Origin: Paraburkholderia fungorum
GTDB taxonomy: Bacteria; Pseudomonadota; Gammaproteobacteria; Burkholderiales; Burkholderiaceae
Direction of reading: 5' to 3'
Assembly (NCBI RefSeq): GCF_003610895.1
Contig: NZ_MCAS01000033.1
Location: 1 to 64,000, forward strand
DNA length: 64,000 nt
Part shown: positions 28,524 through 38,066 of the stretch, in pieces
Layout: every line of letters begins with the position of its first letter
Numbering within the stretch: position 1 is the first letter of the stretch
The notes under the pieces: generated by a model
Told to the model about the DNA's origin: nothing
Databases searched by the model: none
What the model saw: only the letters and a program-made list of their open reading frames with translations
Position numbers and translations under genes: made by a program

Positions 28524-30185
28524 ATGGATATCAAACGCACCGTCCTATGGGTCATCTTTTTCATGTCAGCTGTCATGCTGTTCGACAACTGGCAACGCGA
28601 CCACGGACGCCCGTCGATGTTCTTCCCGAGCGCCAACCCGACCAAGACCGTCGATGGCGCCGCTCCGGGAACCACGACGCCGGGAACCCAATCCGCCGAT
28701 CTGCCGGCCACCAACGCAGCAGCACCGGGCAACGCGCCGGCCGCAGCGGCCCAGGGCCAGTTGATCAGCTTCAGCACCGACGTCTATAACGGCGAAATCG
28801 ACACCCGCGGCGGCACGCTGTCGAAGTTGTCGCTCGTCAAGCAAGGCGACGGCAAGACGCCCGACCTGGTCATCACCCTGTTCGACCGCACCGCGAACCA
28901 TACGTATCTGGCGCGCACCGGTCTGCTCGGCGGCGATTTCCCGAACCATACCGACATCTACACGCCGCTGCCGAACCAGCCGCACGATCTGACGGGCGAC
29001 GCCAAGTCGTTCCAGCTCAGCTTCGAATCGCCGGTCAAGGGCGGCGTGAAGGTCATCAAGACTTACACGTTCACGCGCGGCAGCTATGTGATCGGCGTCG
29101 ACACGAAGATCGAGAACGTCGGCACCGTGCCGGTCACGCCGTCGGTCTATATGGAACTGGTGCGCGACGACCAGCCGGTGGAAACGCCGCGCTTCTCGCA
29201 CACGTTCATCGGACCGGCCGTCTACACCGACCAGCACCACTTCCAGAAGATGACGTTCAGCGACATCGACAAGAACAAGGAAGACTTCGTCAATTCGGCC
29301 GACAACGGCTGGATCGCGATGGTGCAGCATTACTTCGCGTCGGCGTGGATTCCGCAGCAAGGTGCGAAGCGCGACATCTATGTTGAGAAGATCGATCCGA
29401 CGCTGTATCGCGTTGGCGTGAAGCAGCCGGTTGCAACCATCGCCCCGGGCCAATCGGTCGATGTGTCCGCGCGCCTGTTCGCCGGTCCGGAAGAAGAGCG
29501 CATGCTCGAAGGCATCGCGCCGGGTCTGGAACTGGTGAAGGACTACGGCTGGGTCACGATCATCGCGAAGCCGCTGTTCTGGCTGCTCGAGAAGATCCAC
29601 AGCTATGTCGGCAACTGGGGCTGGTCGATCGTGCTGCTCACGCTGCTGATCAAGGCCGTGTTCTTCCCGCTGTCGGCCGCGAGCTACAAGTCGATGGCGC
29701 GCATGAAGGCGATCACCCCGCGTATGCAAGCCCTGCGCGAACGCTTCAAGGGCGATCCGCAGAAGATGAATTCGGCGCTGATGGAGCTGTACAAGACCGA
29801 GAAGGTCAATCCGTTCGGCGGCTGTCTGCCGGTCGTGATTCAGATTCCGGTGTTCATCTCGCTGTACTGGGTGTTGCTGTCGTCGGTTGAAATGCGCGGC
29901 GCGCCGTGGATTCTCTGGATTCACGATCTGTCGCAGCAAGACCCGTTCTTCATCCTGCCAGTGCTAATGGCCGTCTCGATGTTCCTGCAGACCAAGCTGA
30001 ACCCGACGCCGCCGGACCCGGTTCAAGCCAAGATGATGATGTTCATGCCGATCGCGTTCTCGGTCATGTTCTTCTTCTTCCCGGCCGGTCTGGTGCTGTA
30101 CTACGTCGTGAATAACGTGCTGTCGATTGCCCAGCAGTACTACATCACGCGGATGATGGGTAAGCCGAAGACGAAGGCAGCCTGA
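28524..30185 (+). CDS. yidC: Membrane protein insertase YidC
   Basis: 553 residues. An N-terminal membrane anchor (about 8-22, [14 protein letters not shown]) is followed by a low-complexity linker, a large periplasmic beta domain (about 75-340), and five C-terminal membrane segments including the conserved insertase core with [20 protein letters not shown]. YidC inserts inner-membrane proteins alone or with SecYEG. It is the last gene of the rpmH operon and is followed by a strong terminator. Length fits proteobacterial YidC. Confidence 0.98.
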   Translation: MDIKRTVLWVIFFMSAVMLFDNWQRDHGRPSMFFPSANPTKTVDGAAPGTTTPGTQSADLPATNAAAPGNAPAAAAQGQLISFSTDVYNGEIDTRGGTLSKLSLVKQGDGKTPDLVITLFDRTANHTYLARTGLLGGDFPNHTDIYTPLPNQPHDLTGDAKSFQLSFESPVKGGVKVIKTYTFTRGSYVIGVDTKIENVGTVPVTPSVYMELVRDDQPVETPRFSHTFIGPAVYTDQHHFQKMTFSDIDKNKEDFVNSADNGWIAMVQHYFASAWIPQQGAKRDIYVEKIDPTLYRVGVKQPVATIAPGQSVDVSARLFAGPEEERMLEGIAPGLELVKDYGWVTIIAKPLFWLLEKIHSYVGNWGWSIVLLTLLIKAVFFPLSAASYKSMARMKAITPRMQALRERFKGDPQKMNSALMELYKTEKVNPFGGCLPVVIQIPVFISLYWVLLSSVEMRGAPWILWIHDLSQQDPFFILPVLMAVSMFLQTKLNPTPPDPVQAKMMMFMPIAFSVMFFFFPAGLVLYYVVNNVLSIAQQYYITRMMGKPKTKAA

Positions 30186-30271
30186 TCGATGTCTTGCCTG
30201 CAGCGGGCGGCGGTAGCGCCCGCCGCTGGCTGACTGGCAAAAGCAGGCAAAGACAGACAGAAGCTGGTTGT

Positions 30272-30308
30272 AAAAAAGCCGCCCGGTTTGCGCCGGGCGG
30301 CTTTTTTT
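30272..30308. terminator. Bidirectional Rho-independent terminator after yidC
   Basis: Stem GCCGCCCGG (30278-30286) with CCGGGCGGC (30293-30301) and loop TTTGCG. It is followed by seven T and preceded by six A, so it can end both yidC and the converging XRE regulator gene, whose stop codon overlaps it. Confidence 0.9.
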
Positions 30309-30777
30309 ATGATTCGGCCGATGGTGGGCCCTTATCTTTCGATGCGTCTTCAGGCGCGGCACCGGCTTCCTGTTGCGCACCGCCATCAAATTCAGTGATC
30401 AGTTCTTCCACCAGATTGCGCTGACGCGGCGACAAACCCGCGAACCGGTTCGCCATCTGCGTCACCAGCTCGATCGTTTCCGGCGTCATCGGATATTTCT
30501 CGCCACGACCAAGCGGCTTGGCCTTGCCGGATGGCGCAGGCCCGTAATGCAACCAGTGGATGTCTTTTTGCAGCCACGTTGCTAAAACCTGCAACTTATC
30601 GGGCTTTGGAATCGTCGTACCCGCGAGCCATTTGTGCGCGGTTTGCGGCGAGACGGCAGGGCCGCTTCTGTAGAGCAGATTGAATTCACGGGCTAAATCG
30701 GTCCCACCCTGGACGTCGTTGGGGAGTGAGTCTTTCAGCCGTTTGGCGAAAGCTGCTTTTTCTTTGGAGGTCGGCAT
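30307..30777 (-). CDS. XRE-like helix-turn-helix transcriptional regulator
   Basis: 156 residues from the ATG at 30777 (MPTSKEKAAFAKRLKDSL). The HTH is visible as VSPQTAHKWLAGTTIPKPDKL at about residues 42-62, followed by WLQKDIHWLHYG, a form seen in many proteobacterial small repressors. The C-terminal tail is acidic and low in complexity. A TTG 13 codons upstream is a weaker start. It is divergent from mnmE, and the gap between them carries repeated TAAGCTA/TAGCTTA-like elements that may be its operators. The regulon is unknown. Confidence 0.82.
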   Translation of the reverse strand: MPTSKEKAAFAKRLKDSLPNDVQGGTDLAREFNLLYRSGPAVSPQTAHKWLAGTTIPKPDKLQVLATWLQKDIHWLHYGPAPSGKAKPLGRGEKYPMTPETIELVTQMANRFAGLSPRQRNLVEELITEFDGGAQQEAGAAPEDASKDKGPPSAES

Positions 30778-30833
30778 GGGCCCGATTGTGCAATTCGGCG
30801 CATAATCAGTGGACAACCAATTGCGCTATTTTG

Positions 30834-30858
30834 TAGCCTAAATAAGCTATTTTTAGCC
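30834..30858. promoter_or_regulatory. Cluster of TAGCCTA/TAAGCTA elements, possible operator
   Basis: TAGCCTA at 30834-30840, TAAGCTA at 30843-30849 and TAGCCTG from 30854 form related half-sites about 55-80 bases upstream of the XRE regulator ATG. They share the core of the perfect inverted repeat at 30968-30984. Autoregulation is inferred. Confidence 0.4.
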
Positions 30859-30967
30859 TGAAATCGCCACCTAATAACGCATTTCGCGATTTCATCGAAC
30901 CCCGTCTTTTCCTTCTGCAGTCTGCGTTGCAGGCATCCCGACACGCCCATCTGGCGCAAATGTGTCT

Positions 30968-30984
30968 TAAGCTATCTTAGCTTA
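30968..30984. promoter_or_regulatory. Perfect TAAGCTA-N3-TAGCTTA inverted repeat, possible operator
   Basis: A 7-3-7 palindrome about 150 bases upstream of mnmE and 190 bases upstream of the XRE gene. It matches half-sites near the regulator start, which suggests that one protein binds both places. Confidence 0.45.
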
Positions 30985-31135
30985 TGCGAGATAAATCCTT
31001 ATTTGTCTGATGAAAACTTGAGCATGCTAGGAATTCGCCCCTGTCTAGAGACGGAGGAGGCCCGCGTTACAATGCCCGGCGCCCATTCGTGCGCACTCAA
31101 TCCCGCATTCACCCGCTTCTGATAGCCTCGCTCCC

Positions 31136-32530
31136 ATGCTCGCCACTGATTCCGATCCGATCGTCGCCATTGCCACCGCACCCGGCCGAGGCGGGATCGG
31201 GGTCGTGCGGATTTCGTTCGGCCGCGCGGGAGAAAGCGCCGCGCAGCCGCTGATGCAAGCGCTTACCGGCCAGGCGCTTGCGCCACGGCATGCGAGCTAC
31301 GTACCCTTCCTCGACGGCGCCGGCAACGCGCTCGACCGCGGCATCGCGCTGTACTTCCCCGCACCGCACTCCTACACCGGCGAGCACGTGCTCGAGTTGC
31401 AAGGCCACGGCGGTCCGGTCGTGCTGCAACTGGTGCTGCAGCGTTGCATCGAAGCCGGCCGCGCGTTTGGCCTGCGCCTGGCCGAGCCGGGCGAATTCAC
31501 GCGACGTGCGTTTCTCAACGACAAGCTGGATCTGGCGCAAGCGGAAGCCGTCGCGGATCTGATCGAGGCCAGCACCGAGGCTGCCGCACGCTCGGCCGGC
31601 CGCTCGCTCGACGGTGCGTTTTCGCGCGACATCCACGCGCTTGTCGAAGAAGTCATCACGTTGCGGATGCTGGTCGAAGCGACGCTCGATTTCCCGGAAG
31701 AAGAAATCGACTTTCTCGAAGCCGCCGACGCCCGCGGCAAGCTCACGCGAATCCGCGAGCGCCTCGCGCACGTGCTGAGCGAAGCGCGCCAGGGCGCGTT
31801 GTTGCGTGAAGGCTTGTCGGTGGTGCTGGCGGGCCAGCCGAACGTCGGCAAGTCGTCGCTGCTGAACGCGCTCGCCGGCGCGGAGCTGGCCATCGTCACG
31901 CCGATCGCCGGCACGACGCGCGACAAGGTCGCGCAAACCATCCAGGTCGAAGGCATTCCGCTGCATGTGATCGACACGGCCGGCTTGCGCGATACCGAAG
32001 ACGAAGTAGAGAAGATCGGCATTGCGCGCACGTGGAGCGAGATCGAGCGCGCGGACGTCGTGCTGCATCTGCTCGATGCCCGAACCGGCATGACCGCCGA
32101 AGATGAAAAGATCGCGGACCGTTTCCCGAGCGGTGTGCCGGTGGTCCGCGTGCTGAACAAGACAGATCTGACCGGGCTCGCGCCCACCGTCACACCGCTA
32201 GACGCTGATCTTGATCTCAGCGAAGTGCGGCTGTCGGCGAAACAGGGCGATGGCGTTGCGTTGCTGCGCGAGGAGTTGCTGCGCATTGCAGGCTGGCAGG
32301 CGGGTGCCGAGAGCGTCTACCTCGCGCGTGAGCGGCATCTGATTGCGCTACGCGCGGCTGAGGACAATCTGGCGACAGCTGCGGCACACGCCGATCAGAA
32401 CGCCCAGGCGCTGGATCTGTTCGCGGAAGAACTGCGTCTCTCGCAGGACCAACTGAACTCGATTACTGGGGAATTCAGCTCGGATGATCTGCTCGGAGTG
32501 ATTTTCAGCCGGTTTTGTATTGGCAAGTAG
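31136..32530 (+). CDS. mnmE: tRNA uridine-5-carboxymethylaminomethyl(34) synthesis GTPase MnmE
   Basis: 464 residues. It has an N-terminal tetrahydrofolate-binding domain ([12 protein letters not shown]), a GTPase domain with G1 GQPNVGKS (233-240), DTAGL, NKTD and SAK motifs, and the C-terminal tetrapeptide CIGK (461-464), whose Cys is catalytic. With MnmG it modifies the wobble uridine of several tRNAs. It lies downstream of yidC as in most proteobacteria, but is separated from it by the XRE regulator on the opposite strand, so it needs its own promoter. Confidence 0.98.
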   Translation: MLATDSDPIVAIATAPGRGGIGVVRISFGRAGESAAQPLMQALTGQALAPRHASYVPFLDGAGNALDRGIALYFPAPHSYTGEHVLELQGHGGPVVLQLVLQRCIEAGRAFGLRLAEPGEFTRRAFLNDKLDLAQAEAVADLIEASTEAAARSAGRSLDGAFSRDIHALVEEVITLRMLVEATLDFPEEEIDFLEAADARGKLTRIRERLAHVLSEARQGALLREGLSVVLAGQPNVGKSSLLNALAGAELAIVTPIAGTTRDKVAQTIQVEGIPLHVIDTAGLRDTEDEVEKIGIARTWSEIERADVVLHLLDARTGMTAEDEKIADRFPSGVPVVRVLNKTDLTGLAPTVTPLDADLDLSEVRLSAKQGDGVALLREELLRIAGWQAGAESVYLARERHLIALRAAEDNLATAAAHADQNAQALDLFAEELRLSQDQLNSITGEFSSDDLLGVIFSRFCIGK

Positions 32531-32640
32531 AGCGAATGCGGAATTCGCTACGAGAGACTTGCCCATTAAAGCTGAGAGAGTTATTCAGCGCTGTCTGCTG
32601 TGCCCATGTCAAATACCCTCTGTCGACCAAAAGCCGGCAA

Positions 32641-32655
32641 TTTCTTTGGTACACA
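32641..32655 (+). repeat. 15-bp direct repeat, copy 1 (TTTCTTTGGTACACA)
   Basis: Identical to 33917-33931. A shorter TGGTACACA lies at 35274-35282. The copies bracket dinD and, with the third, the integrase gene. They may be attachment-site or insertion scars. Confidence 0.5.
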
Positions 32656-32693
32656 GAATACCGTCGGCCTGATACATCGTGCCACGCCGCTAC

Positions 32694-32709
32694 CTGTATA
32701 AAAACACAG
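32694..32709 (+). promoter_or_regulatory. LexA (SOS) box upstream of dinD
   Basis: CTGTATAAAAACACAG matches the gammaproteobacterial/betaproteobacterial LexA consensus CTGT-N8-ACAG exactly. It directly abuts a possible -10 TACAAT at 32710-32715, so bound LexA would block RNA polymerase. It lies 72 bases upstream of the dinD start. Confidence 0.85.
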
Positions 32710-32781
32710 TACAATCTTCCGCAGGCGCCGATCAGGTTCGGGCAGCCATCGTCGTCGACCAAGTTGGTCCGGGAGTCGTCC

Positions 32782-33624
32782 GTGTTGAACAATAAGCCCA
32801 TAGCTGCGCAGCATCACCGTACCTTTGAAAGCATCAGGCAGGTCAACGATGACGATTCCGAGTTTTGGTTCGCGCGCGACCTTGCGCCATTGCTCGAATA
32901 CCAGGACTGGCGCAACTTCCTGCAAGTAATCGAGAAGGCGAAGACTGCCTGCGAGCGGTCGGGACATCCCGCCCAGGACCATTTCGGTGAAGTCACCAAA
33001 ATGGTCCCCCTTGGATCCGGAGCAACGCGCGGGATCACTGACTACACGCTATCCCGTTACGCCTGCTATTTGATCGTACAGAACGGCGATCCATCGAAAT
33101 CCGTTATCGCCAACGGGCAAACGTATTTCGCACTGCAGACGCGTCGCCAGGAGTTGAGCGACGATAAGGCGTTTGCGGGGATGCCGGAAGATCAGCGGCG
33201 CTTGATGCTCCGAGGTGAACTGGTCCATCACAATAAGGCCCTTAGTGCCGCCGCCCGCGACGCTGGTGTTGAAACCGGAATTGACTACGCCGTTTTCCAG
33301 GACCATGGATACAAAGGCTTGTACGGCGGCATGGGTGCGAGAGACATTCATACGCACAAAGGGCTCAAGAAGAGCCAGAAAATCTTGGATCACATGGGCA
33401 GCACTGAACTGGCCGCCAACCTGTTCCGGGCAACACAGACCGAAGAAAAGCTCAGGCGGGATGGTACAAGCGGAAAGCAGAAAGCGAATCAAACCCACTT
33501 TGAGGTGGGTAGCAAGGTGCGCCAAACGATCCGCGAACTGGGCGGCACAATGCCAGAGTCGCTTCCGACTCCGGACACAAGCATTCAGCAGCTTGAGAAG
33601 GCACAAAAGAAACTCGAAAAGTGA
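32782..33624 (+). CDS. dinD: DNA damage-inducible protein D
   Basis: 280 residues closely resembling Escherichia coli DinD, with SRYACYLIVQNGDPSK, GQTYFALQTRRQEL, QDHGYKGLYGG, KILDHMGSTELAANLF and GGTMPESLPTP. DinD inhibits RecA-mediated strand exchange and is SOS-induced. The GTG at 32782 is preceded by GGGAG at six bases; a TTG next to it is an alternative. Longer in-frame versions would run through the LexA box and are rejected. It lies between two 15-base direct repeats in a small accessory segment, so it was probably acquired. Confidence 0.92.
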   Translation: MLNNKPIAAQHHRTFESIRQVNDDDSEFWFARDLAPLLEYQDWRNFLQVIEKAKTACERSGHPAQDHFGEVTKMVPLGSGATRGITDYTLSRYACYLIVQNGDPSKSVIANGQTYFALQTRRQELSDDKAFAGMPEDQRRLMLRGELVHHNKALSAAARDAGVETGIDYAVFQDHGYKGLYGGMGARDIHTHKGLKKSQKILDHMGSTELAANLFRATQTEEKLRRDGTSGKQKANQTHFEVGSKVRQTIRELGGTMPESLPTPDTSIQQLEKAQKKLEK

Positions 33625-33981
33625 ACGGTAGCCTCGACCGTCGACAAGTCAAACCACACCTCGACCGATCCCCGAAAACCAGGCTTTCTCATCGGCCATC
33701 ATGATGGGTTGCGCGCACGGCAGACGGCATCCGGGATGCCGCCGAATTCCGCGGCGAGGTGCTGGCGGACAAGTAACGCACTCGGTCCGATAAGGCCTTG
33801 AACATCCATCGCTAGGTTATGTACTTGTGCCGAAGGTTTATCCAAATGTAGTTGGGTAGACTTCTGTAGCCCGTATAGCGTCCATCGAACGCTATACGCC
33901 GACCCAGTCCAAGCTTTTTCTTTGGTACACAAAACACGTCCGGTTTAAAATCCCCGCCGTCCCCGTACCAAACGCTCCGCC
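33625..33981. other. Gap between dinD and integrase
   Basis: 357 bases without a supported gene. It contains copy 2 of the 15-base repeat, shortly before the integrase, and an AT-rich stretch with a GGTTTAAAAT element at 33942-33951 that may be part of the integrase promoter. Confidence 0.45.
33917..33931 (+). repeat. 15-bp direct repeat, copy 2 (TTTCTTTGGTACACA)
   Basis: Identical to 32641-32655, about 50 bases upstream of the integrase ATG. That is a typical place for an attachment half-site next to int. Confidence 0.5.
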
Positions 33982-35193
33982 ATGCCCAAACTAGCCGCCC
34001 CCCTCACCGAAGCACAGATCCGCGCGCTTGAACCGCGCGCTACCCGGTATTGCGTCGCAGACGGCAACGGCCTCGTCATCGAAATCATGACCACGGGCAC
34101 CAAGGTCTGGCGCTTCCGCTATTCGCTCGACGGCAAGCGCCAGCCGCTCGTCACGATCGGCGACTACCGGATGATTTCGCTGCGGGTTGCGCGCGCCAAG
34201 GCGCAGAAGTACGCGGAGATGGTTACAAATGGCGTCTCGCCCGTGGCGACAGCCAGACGCGACCGCGGCGCGGAGGACAAGATCGACGTACTGCGCGAGG
34301 GCGCGGAGCTCTATCTCGCCACGGAGATGGTCGGCAAGTCGGCGGAATATCAGCGCACCACGCGGCGCGCGCTCGAAAAAGACGTGCTCCCCGCCATCGG
34401 CGGCAAGCCGATCAAAGCGGTGACCGACGACGACATCCGCGCGATTTGCGATCAGATCAAAAGCCGTGGCTCGCCCAAGATGGCGCTGCACACGCGCAAC
34501 GCGGTCAAGCGGCTCTACGAGTACCTGATAGCCCGGCAACTCGCCACGGCCAATCCGGCCGCGCTCATCCCGGCACGCTTCATCGCGACGCCGGACAGCC
34601 GCACCCGCGTGCTCGCGCCAGAGGAAATGGGCGCCATGCTCCGGGCGATCTACGCATCCAACATCCGACGTCCGTTGAAGTTGGCGCTGCACCTGCTGGT
34701 GCTGACCATGGTGCGCAAATCGGACATCGTCGAAGCGGCCTGGTCCGAATTCAGTCTCAACGCCGCGCGCTGGACAATCCCCGCCGCGCGGATGAACAAG
34801 GGCCGCGACCACGTGGTGTACCTCCCGCATCAGGCGGTCACCCTGCTTCGCGAGCTCCAGGACACAAAGACCAGCCGCAATTTCGTATTTCCGAGCGTCA
34901 GGGGCGACGACCGGCCGATCGCGAAAAGCACGCTCAATCAGGCCGTCAAATCGCTCGGACTCGACGTCGAGCATTTCGTCCTGCACGACTTTCGACGCAC
35001 CGCCGCGACCCATTTGCGTGAAATGGGTCAGCCTTCAGACACCATTGAAAATGCACTGGCGCATGCCGTCAAAGATGCCTCGAGCGGAGTCGACCACGCT
35101 GACCATGCCGCCGAACAGCGGCGGACCTTGCAACTGTGGGCGGATTTCGTCGACACGCAGATCGAGAGCGGCCGGCAAGGCGTGATCGGCTGA
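33982..35193 (+). CDS. P4-type tyrosine integrase, catalytic tyrosine missing
   Basis: 403 residues. It has an N-terminal DUF4102 domain (about 1-90), a core-binding domain (about 100-190) and a catalytic domain. Present are Arg245 (VRKSD), Lys273, His335-x-x-Arg338 (HDFRRTAATHL) and His361 (ALAHAV). Where P4-family enzymes read GAYxRADxxEQRR, this one reads SSGVDHADHAAEQRR, and no tyrosine occurs after residue 280. It therefore should not cleave DNA. Otherwise the frame is full length and uninterrupted. It follows dinD and a possible att repeat and is probably the relic of an integrated element. Confidence 0.9.
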   Translation: MPKLAAPLTEAQIRALEPRATRYCVADGNGLVIEIMTTGTKVWRFRYSLDGKRQPLVTIGDYRMISLRVARAKAQKYAEMVTNGVSPVATARRDRGAEDKIDVLREGAELYLATEMVGKSAEYQRTTRRALEKDVLPAIGGKPIKAVTDDDIRAICDQIKSRGSPKMALHTRNAVKRLYEYLIARQLATANPAALIPARFIATPDSRTRVLAPEEMGAMLRAIYASNIRRPLKLALHLLVLTMVRKSDIVEAAWSEFSLNAARWTIPAARMNKGRDHVVYLPHQAVTLLRELQDTKTSRNFVFPSVRGDDRPIAKSTLNQAVKSLGLDVEHFVLHDFRRTAATHLREMGQPSDTIENALAHAVKDASSGVDHADHAAEQRRTLQLWADFVDTQIESGRQGVIG

Positions 35194-35273
35194 GTACAGC
35201 GGGCGTGTCAGACGCGTCAGGCGCCAGATCGGTAGTCGCGCCTCACTTCACCGCTGGCCAGCAGTGTGCCCAA

Positions 35274-35282
35274 TGGTACACA
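35274..35282 (+). repeat. TGGTACACA, short third copy of the flanking repeat
   Basis: Shares the 9-base core of the 15-base repeats and lies 80 bases after the integrase, so it could be the right boundary of the segment. Nine bases alone are weak evidence. Confidence 0.3.
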
Positions 35283-35484
35283 GTCAAACAAACCCCATCC
35301 TTACTTCCCAACCGGGAAAAGGAAATCACCTTTTTCACTAGGTTCTCAATCGCCCCGCTCCACGCGCACTCTGCCGATTCGCGTCAATCCCGCCGCGTTG
35401 CCGGCCAAGCCATCACGGCGTCCTTTTTTCCCGCCGTTCATCGCCTAAACTGAAGGATGGATGACGGCCGGGACGGAGGCTCCG

Positions 35485-35646
35485 ATGTCTGAATCGTTGA
35501 TGGCGTATTTGTTAGGACCGTTGGTGATGCTGATGGTTGGCGCGGTGATCTGGGCTGCGTCACACTATCGCGACAAGACAAAGCCCGAGCGCCTTGAGCG
35601 CTGGCTGGATACGCACTATGCGGAGTGGTTGCATCACAAGCACTGA
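35485..35646 (+). CDS. Small single-pass membrane protein
   Basis: 53 residues beginning MSESLMAYLLGPLVMLMVGA, with one membrane segment (about 6-27) and a charged C-terminal tail rich in Lys, Glu, Arg and His, ending HHKH. GGAGG at 35475-35479 is five bases before the ATG, and a strong terminator follows 20 bases after the stop, so it is very likely expressed as a single gene. The function is not known. Confidence 0.75.
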   Translation: MSESLMAYLLGPLVMLMVGAVIWAASHYRDKTKPERLERWLDTHYAEWLHHKH

Positions 35647-35666
35647 ATAGAGACACCCAACACGAC

Positions 35667-35696
35667 AAGGCCGTCGCATAGTGCGACGGCCTTTTT
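35667..35696 (+). terminator. Rho-independent terminator
   Basis: Stem AAGGCCGTCGCA (35667-35678) pairs perfectly with TGCGACGGCCTT (35682-35693) around TAG, followed by a T run to 35696. It ends the small membrane protein gene. Confidence 0.9.
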
Positions 35697-35755
35697 CTCT
35701 GTGGTGCGCGAGCGTCCAGATTGCGCGTGCCCGTTCAGTGCGTTTTTTAGTTCGT

Positions 35756-36097
35756 TTACCAGCCCGGCTGAGGCCCCTGCGGATACCCATACTGTCCGGG
35801 CGGCGGCGCACCACACGCGACGTACGCGCGCTGGTACTGGTCATAGCAGTATCCCGGCGGCGGCCCCGCATACACGGGCGCCGGTTGATACGCCGGCTGT
35901 GCATACACCGGTTGCGCATACACCGGCTGCTGGTAGGCGACCACTGGCGCCGGATTCAGCACCGACGTCACCACTGCGCCCAGCACGGCACCGCCGATCA
36001 GCGCGCCGACCACGTCGCCGCCATTGCCATGAGCTTGTGCTTGACCGGCCACGCTCAGGCTCCCCACCATCAACAACGCCACCGCAATCTTTTTCAT
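35756..36097 (-). CDS. Secreted glycine-zipper / YxQP-repeat envelope protein
   Basis: 113 residues. The signal peptide MKKIAVALLMVGSLSVAGQAQA is followed by a Gly-rich hydrophobic stretch (GGDVVGALIGGAVLGAVV) and a Pro/Tyr/Gln-rich tail with repeats of PVYAQ and PGYCYDQYQRAYVAC. The two Cys in the tail could pair. The ATG at 36097 follows GGGAG at suitable spacing; a longer frame begins before the signal peptide and is rejected. Similar short glycine-zipper proteins are common periplasmic or outer-membrane proteins in Burkholderia, role unknown. Confidence 0.85.
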   Translation of the reverse strand: MKKIAVALLMVGSLSVAGQAQAHGNGGDVVGALIGGAVLGAVVTSVLNPAPVVAYQQPVYAQPVYAQPAYQPAPVYAGPPPGYCYDQYQRAYVACGAPPPGQYGYPQGPQPGW

Positions 36098-36364
36098 GTT
36101 TCGCTCCCGCCGTTCAGGCATGGAACAGATTGTGTAGGGCGCGCACGGAAATAGATGCTGCAGTTGGTAACCGGGCATTACGGGTGTAACCCCTAGGCGG
36201 AAGACGCCACGCCGACCGCCATCCACTCCTACGATCAATGTAAAATTCGCCGCAGACCCGTCGGACAAATCCGACGACCTGTAAAGCCTTCCGATCCTTC
36301 GACCCCGATACGCAAAAGCCGACGTCGGCGTCGAAATCAAGCCAAAAAGTTAAGGGGCGTGCGC

Positions 36365-37990
36365 GTGAAACAATGGACCATCCGGCAACGGATTCTGTGC
36401 AGTTTCGGGATCGTGCTGATCGTGATGCTGACAATGGCAATCGTCACTTTCGAGCAACTCGGCGGCATCGACCACGACGCGAAGAGCCAGCAGCAGGATT
36501 CGATGCCCGGCCTCTACTACGCGACCGCCATGCGCGCGGCCTGGTTCGAGAATTACTCGGTCACGCAGCGCCTTATCTACGTCGATGCGGATAAAGAGGC
36601 CGAGAAGCGCGACAGCACGCGGCTCATCGAGACCCAGCAAACGCTTCAGAAGCTGCTGAGCGACTACGGCAACACGATCTTCCGTCAGGAAGACCGCGAT
36701 CTCTTCAATGACTTCCGCCAGCAATACACGCAATATTTGCCGATCCAGGCGTCGCTGATCGCCGTGCTGCCGGCTTCGAAAGCGAATGCCGCACAGATTT
36801 TCAACGCACAGCTCACGCCGGTCTGGGAGACGGGCCGCCTCTCGGTGCGCAAGCTGGTCGAGAACAACAAGACCTATGCCGACCAGTCCGCTGAAAGCAT
36901 CCGCAACTCGGTCGAGACAACGCGTATCGTGCTGCTCGTGATGCTGCTGCTCGCCGTCATCGCCGCCATACTGGCCGGTTACTGGCTGCTGCGCGCGGTC
37001 ACCACGCCCATGGCAAAAGTGTTACAAGTCGTCGACGTCATGCGCACGGGCGACCTCACACAGCGTCTGCAACTGAATCGCGCGGATGAGATCGGCGCGC
37101 TCGAAGCGGGCTTTAACCGCATGACCGACGAGCTCACCGCGCTGGTCGGCCAGGCGCAGAAGTCGGCGGTCCAGGTGACCACCTCGGTGACGGAAATCGC
37201 CGCGACATCGCGCGAGCAGCAAGCCACCGCGAACGAAACCGCGGCGACCACCACCGAGATCGGCGCCACGTCGCGCGAAATCTTTGCGACCTCGCGCGAT
37301 CTGCTGCGCACGATGAATGAAGTCTCCGAAGTAGCCGGGCAATCGGCGGCGCTCGCCGGCACCGGTCACGCCGGTCTCGCCCGCATGGAAGAAACCATGC
37401 GCCTCGTGATGGAAGCAGCCGGTTCGGTCAACGCGAAGCTTGCGATCCTCAACGAGAAAGCCAGCAACATCAACCAGGTCGTCGCCACCATCACCAAGGT
37501 TGCGGATCAGACCAACCTGCTCTCGCTGAATGCGGCGATCGAAGCAGAAAAAGCCGGCGAATACGGCCGCGGCTTCGCGGTCGTGGCAACCGAAATTCGC
37601 CGCCTCGCGGATCAGACCGCCGTGGCGACCTACGACATCGAACAGATGGTCAAGGAGATCCAGTCGGCGGTGGCGGCGGGCGTGATGGGCATGGACAAGT
37701 TCTCCGAAGAAGTGCGCCGCGGCATGCTCGACGTGCAGAACGTGGGCGGCCATCTCACGCAGATCATCCAGCAGGTGCAGGCGCTCGCGCCGCGCTTCTC
37801 GATGGTCAACGAAGGTATGCAGACGCAGGCCACCGGCGCCGAGCAGATTACCCAGGCGCTGACGCAGCTTTCGGAGGCCGCGCAGCAAACAGCGGAATCG
37901 CTGCGTCAGTCGACCCAGGCGATCGACGACCTGACGCACGTCGCCAATAGTCTGCGCACCGGCGTATCGCGCTTCAAGGTGGTGGCCTGA
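36365..37990 (+). CDS. wspA: Wsp methyl-accepting chemoreceptor
   Basis: 541 residues. TM1 is at about 9-30, a four-helix-bundle periplasmic sensor at about 31-185, TM2 at about 186-208, then a HAMP domain and a signalling domain with the hairpin tip NLLSLNAAIEAEKAGEYGRGFAVVA. WspA senses surface contact or envelope stress and drives WspE. The GTG at 36365 is chosen because AAGGGG is seven bases upstream; a GTG two codons earlier is too close. It opens the wspABCDEFR cluster. Confidence 0.93.
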   Translation: MKQWTIRQRILCSFGIVLIVMLTMAIVTFEQLGGIDHDAKSQQQDSMPGLYYATAMRAAWFENYSVTQRLIYVDADKEAEKRDSTRLIETQQTLQKLLSDYGNTIFRQEDRDLFNDFRQQYTQYLPIQASLIAVLPASKANAAQIFNAQLTPVWETGRLSVRKLVENNKTYADQSAESIRNSVETTRIVLLVMLLLAVIAAILAGYWLLRAVTTPMAKVLQVVDVMRTGDLTQRLQLNRADEIGALEAGFNRMTDELTALVGQAQKSAVQVTTSVTEIAATSREQQATANETAATTTEIGATSREIFATSRDLLRTMNEVSEVAGQSAALAGTGHAGLARMEETMRLVMEAAGSVNAKLAILNEKASNINQVVATITKVADQTNLLSLNAAIEAEKAGEYGRGFAVVATEIRRLADQTAVATYDIEQMVKEIQSAVAAGVMGMDKFSEEVRRGMLDVQNVGGHLTQIIQQVQALAPRFSMVNEGMQTQATGAEQITQALTQLSEAAQQTAESLRQSTQAIDDLTHVANSLRTGVSRFKVVA

Positions 37991-38066
37991 CGCGCGGCAA
38001 CGCGCTCATTCAGGCACACACGCTGAAGCAGACCACTCCGCACGCCACTCCACCCAGCCCACGCCG

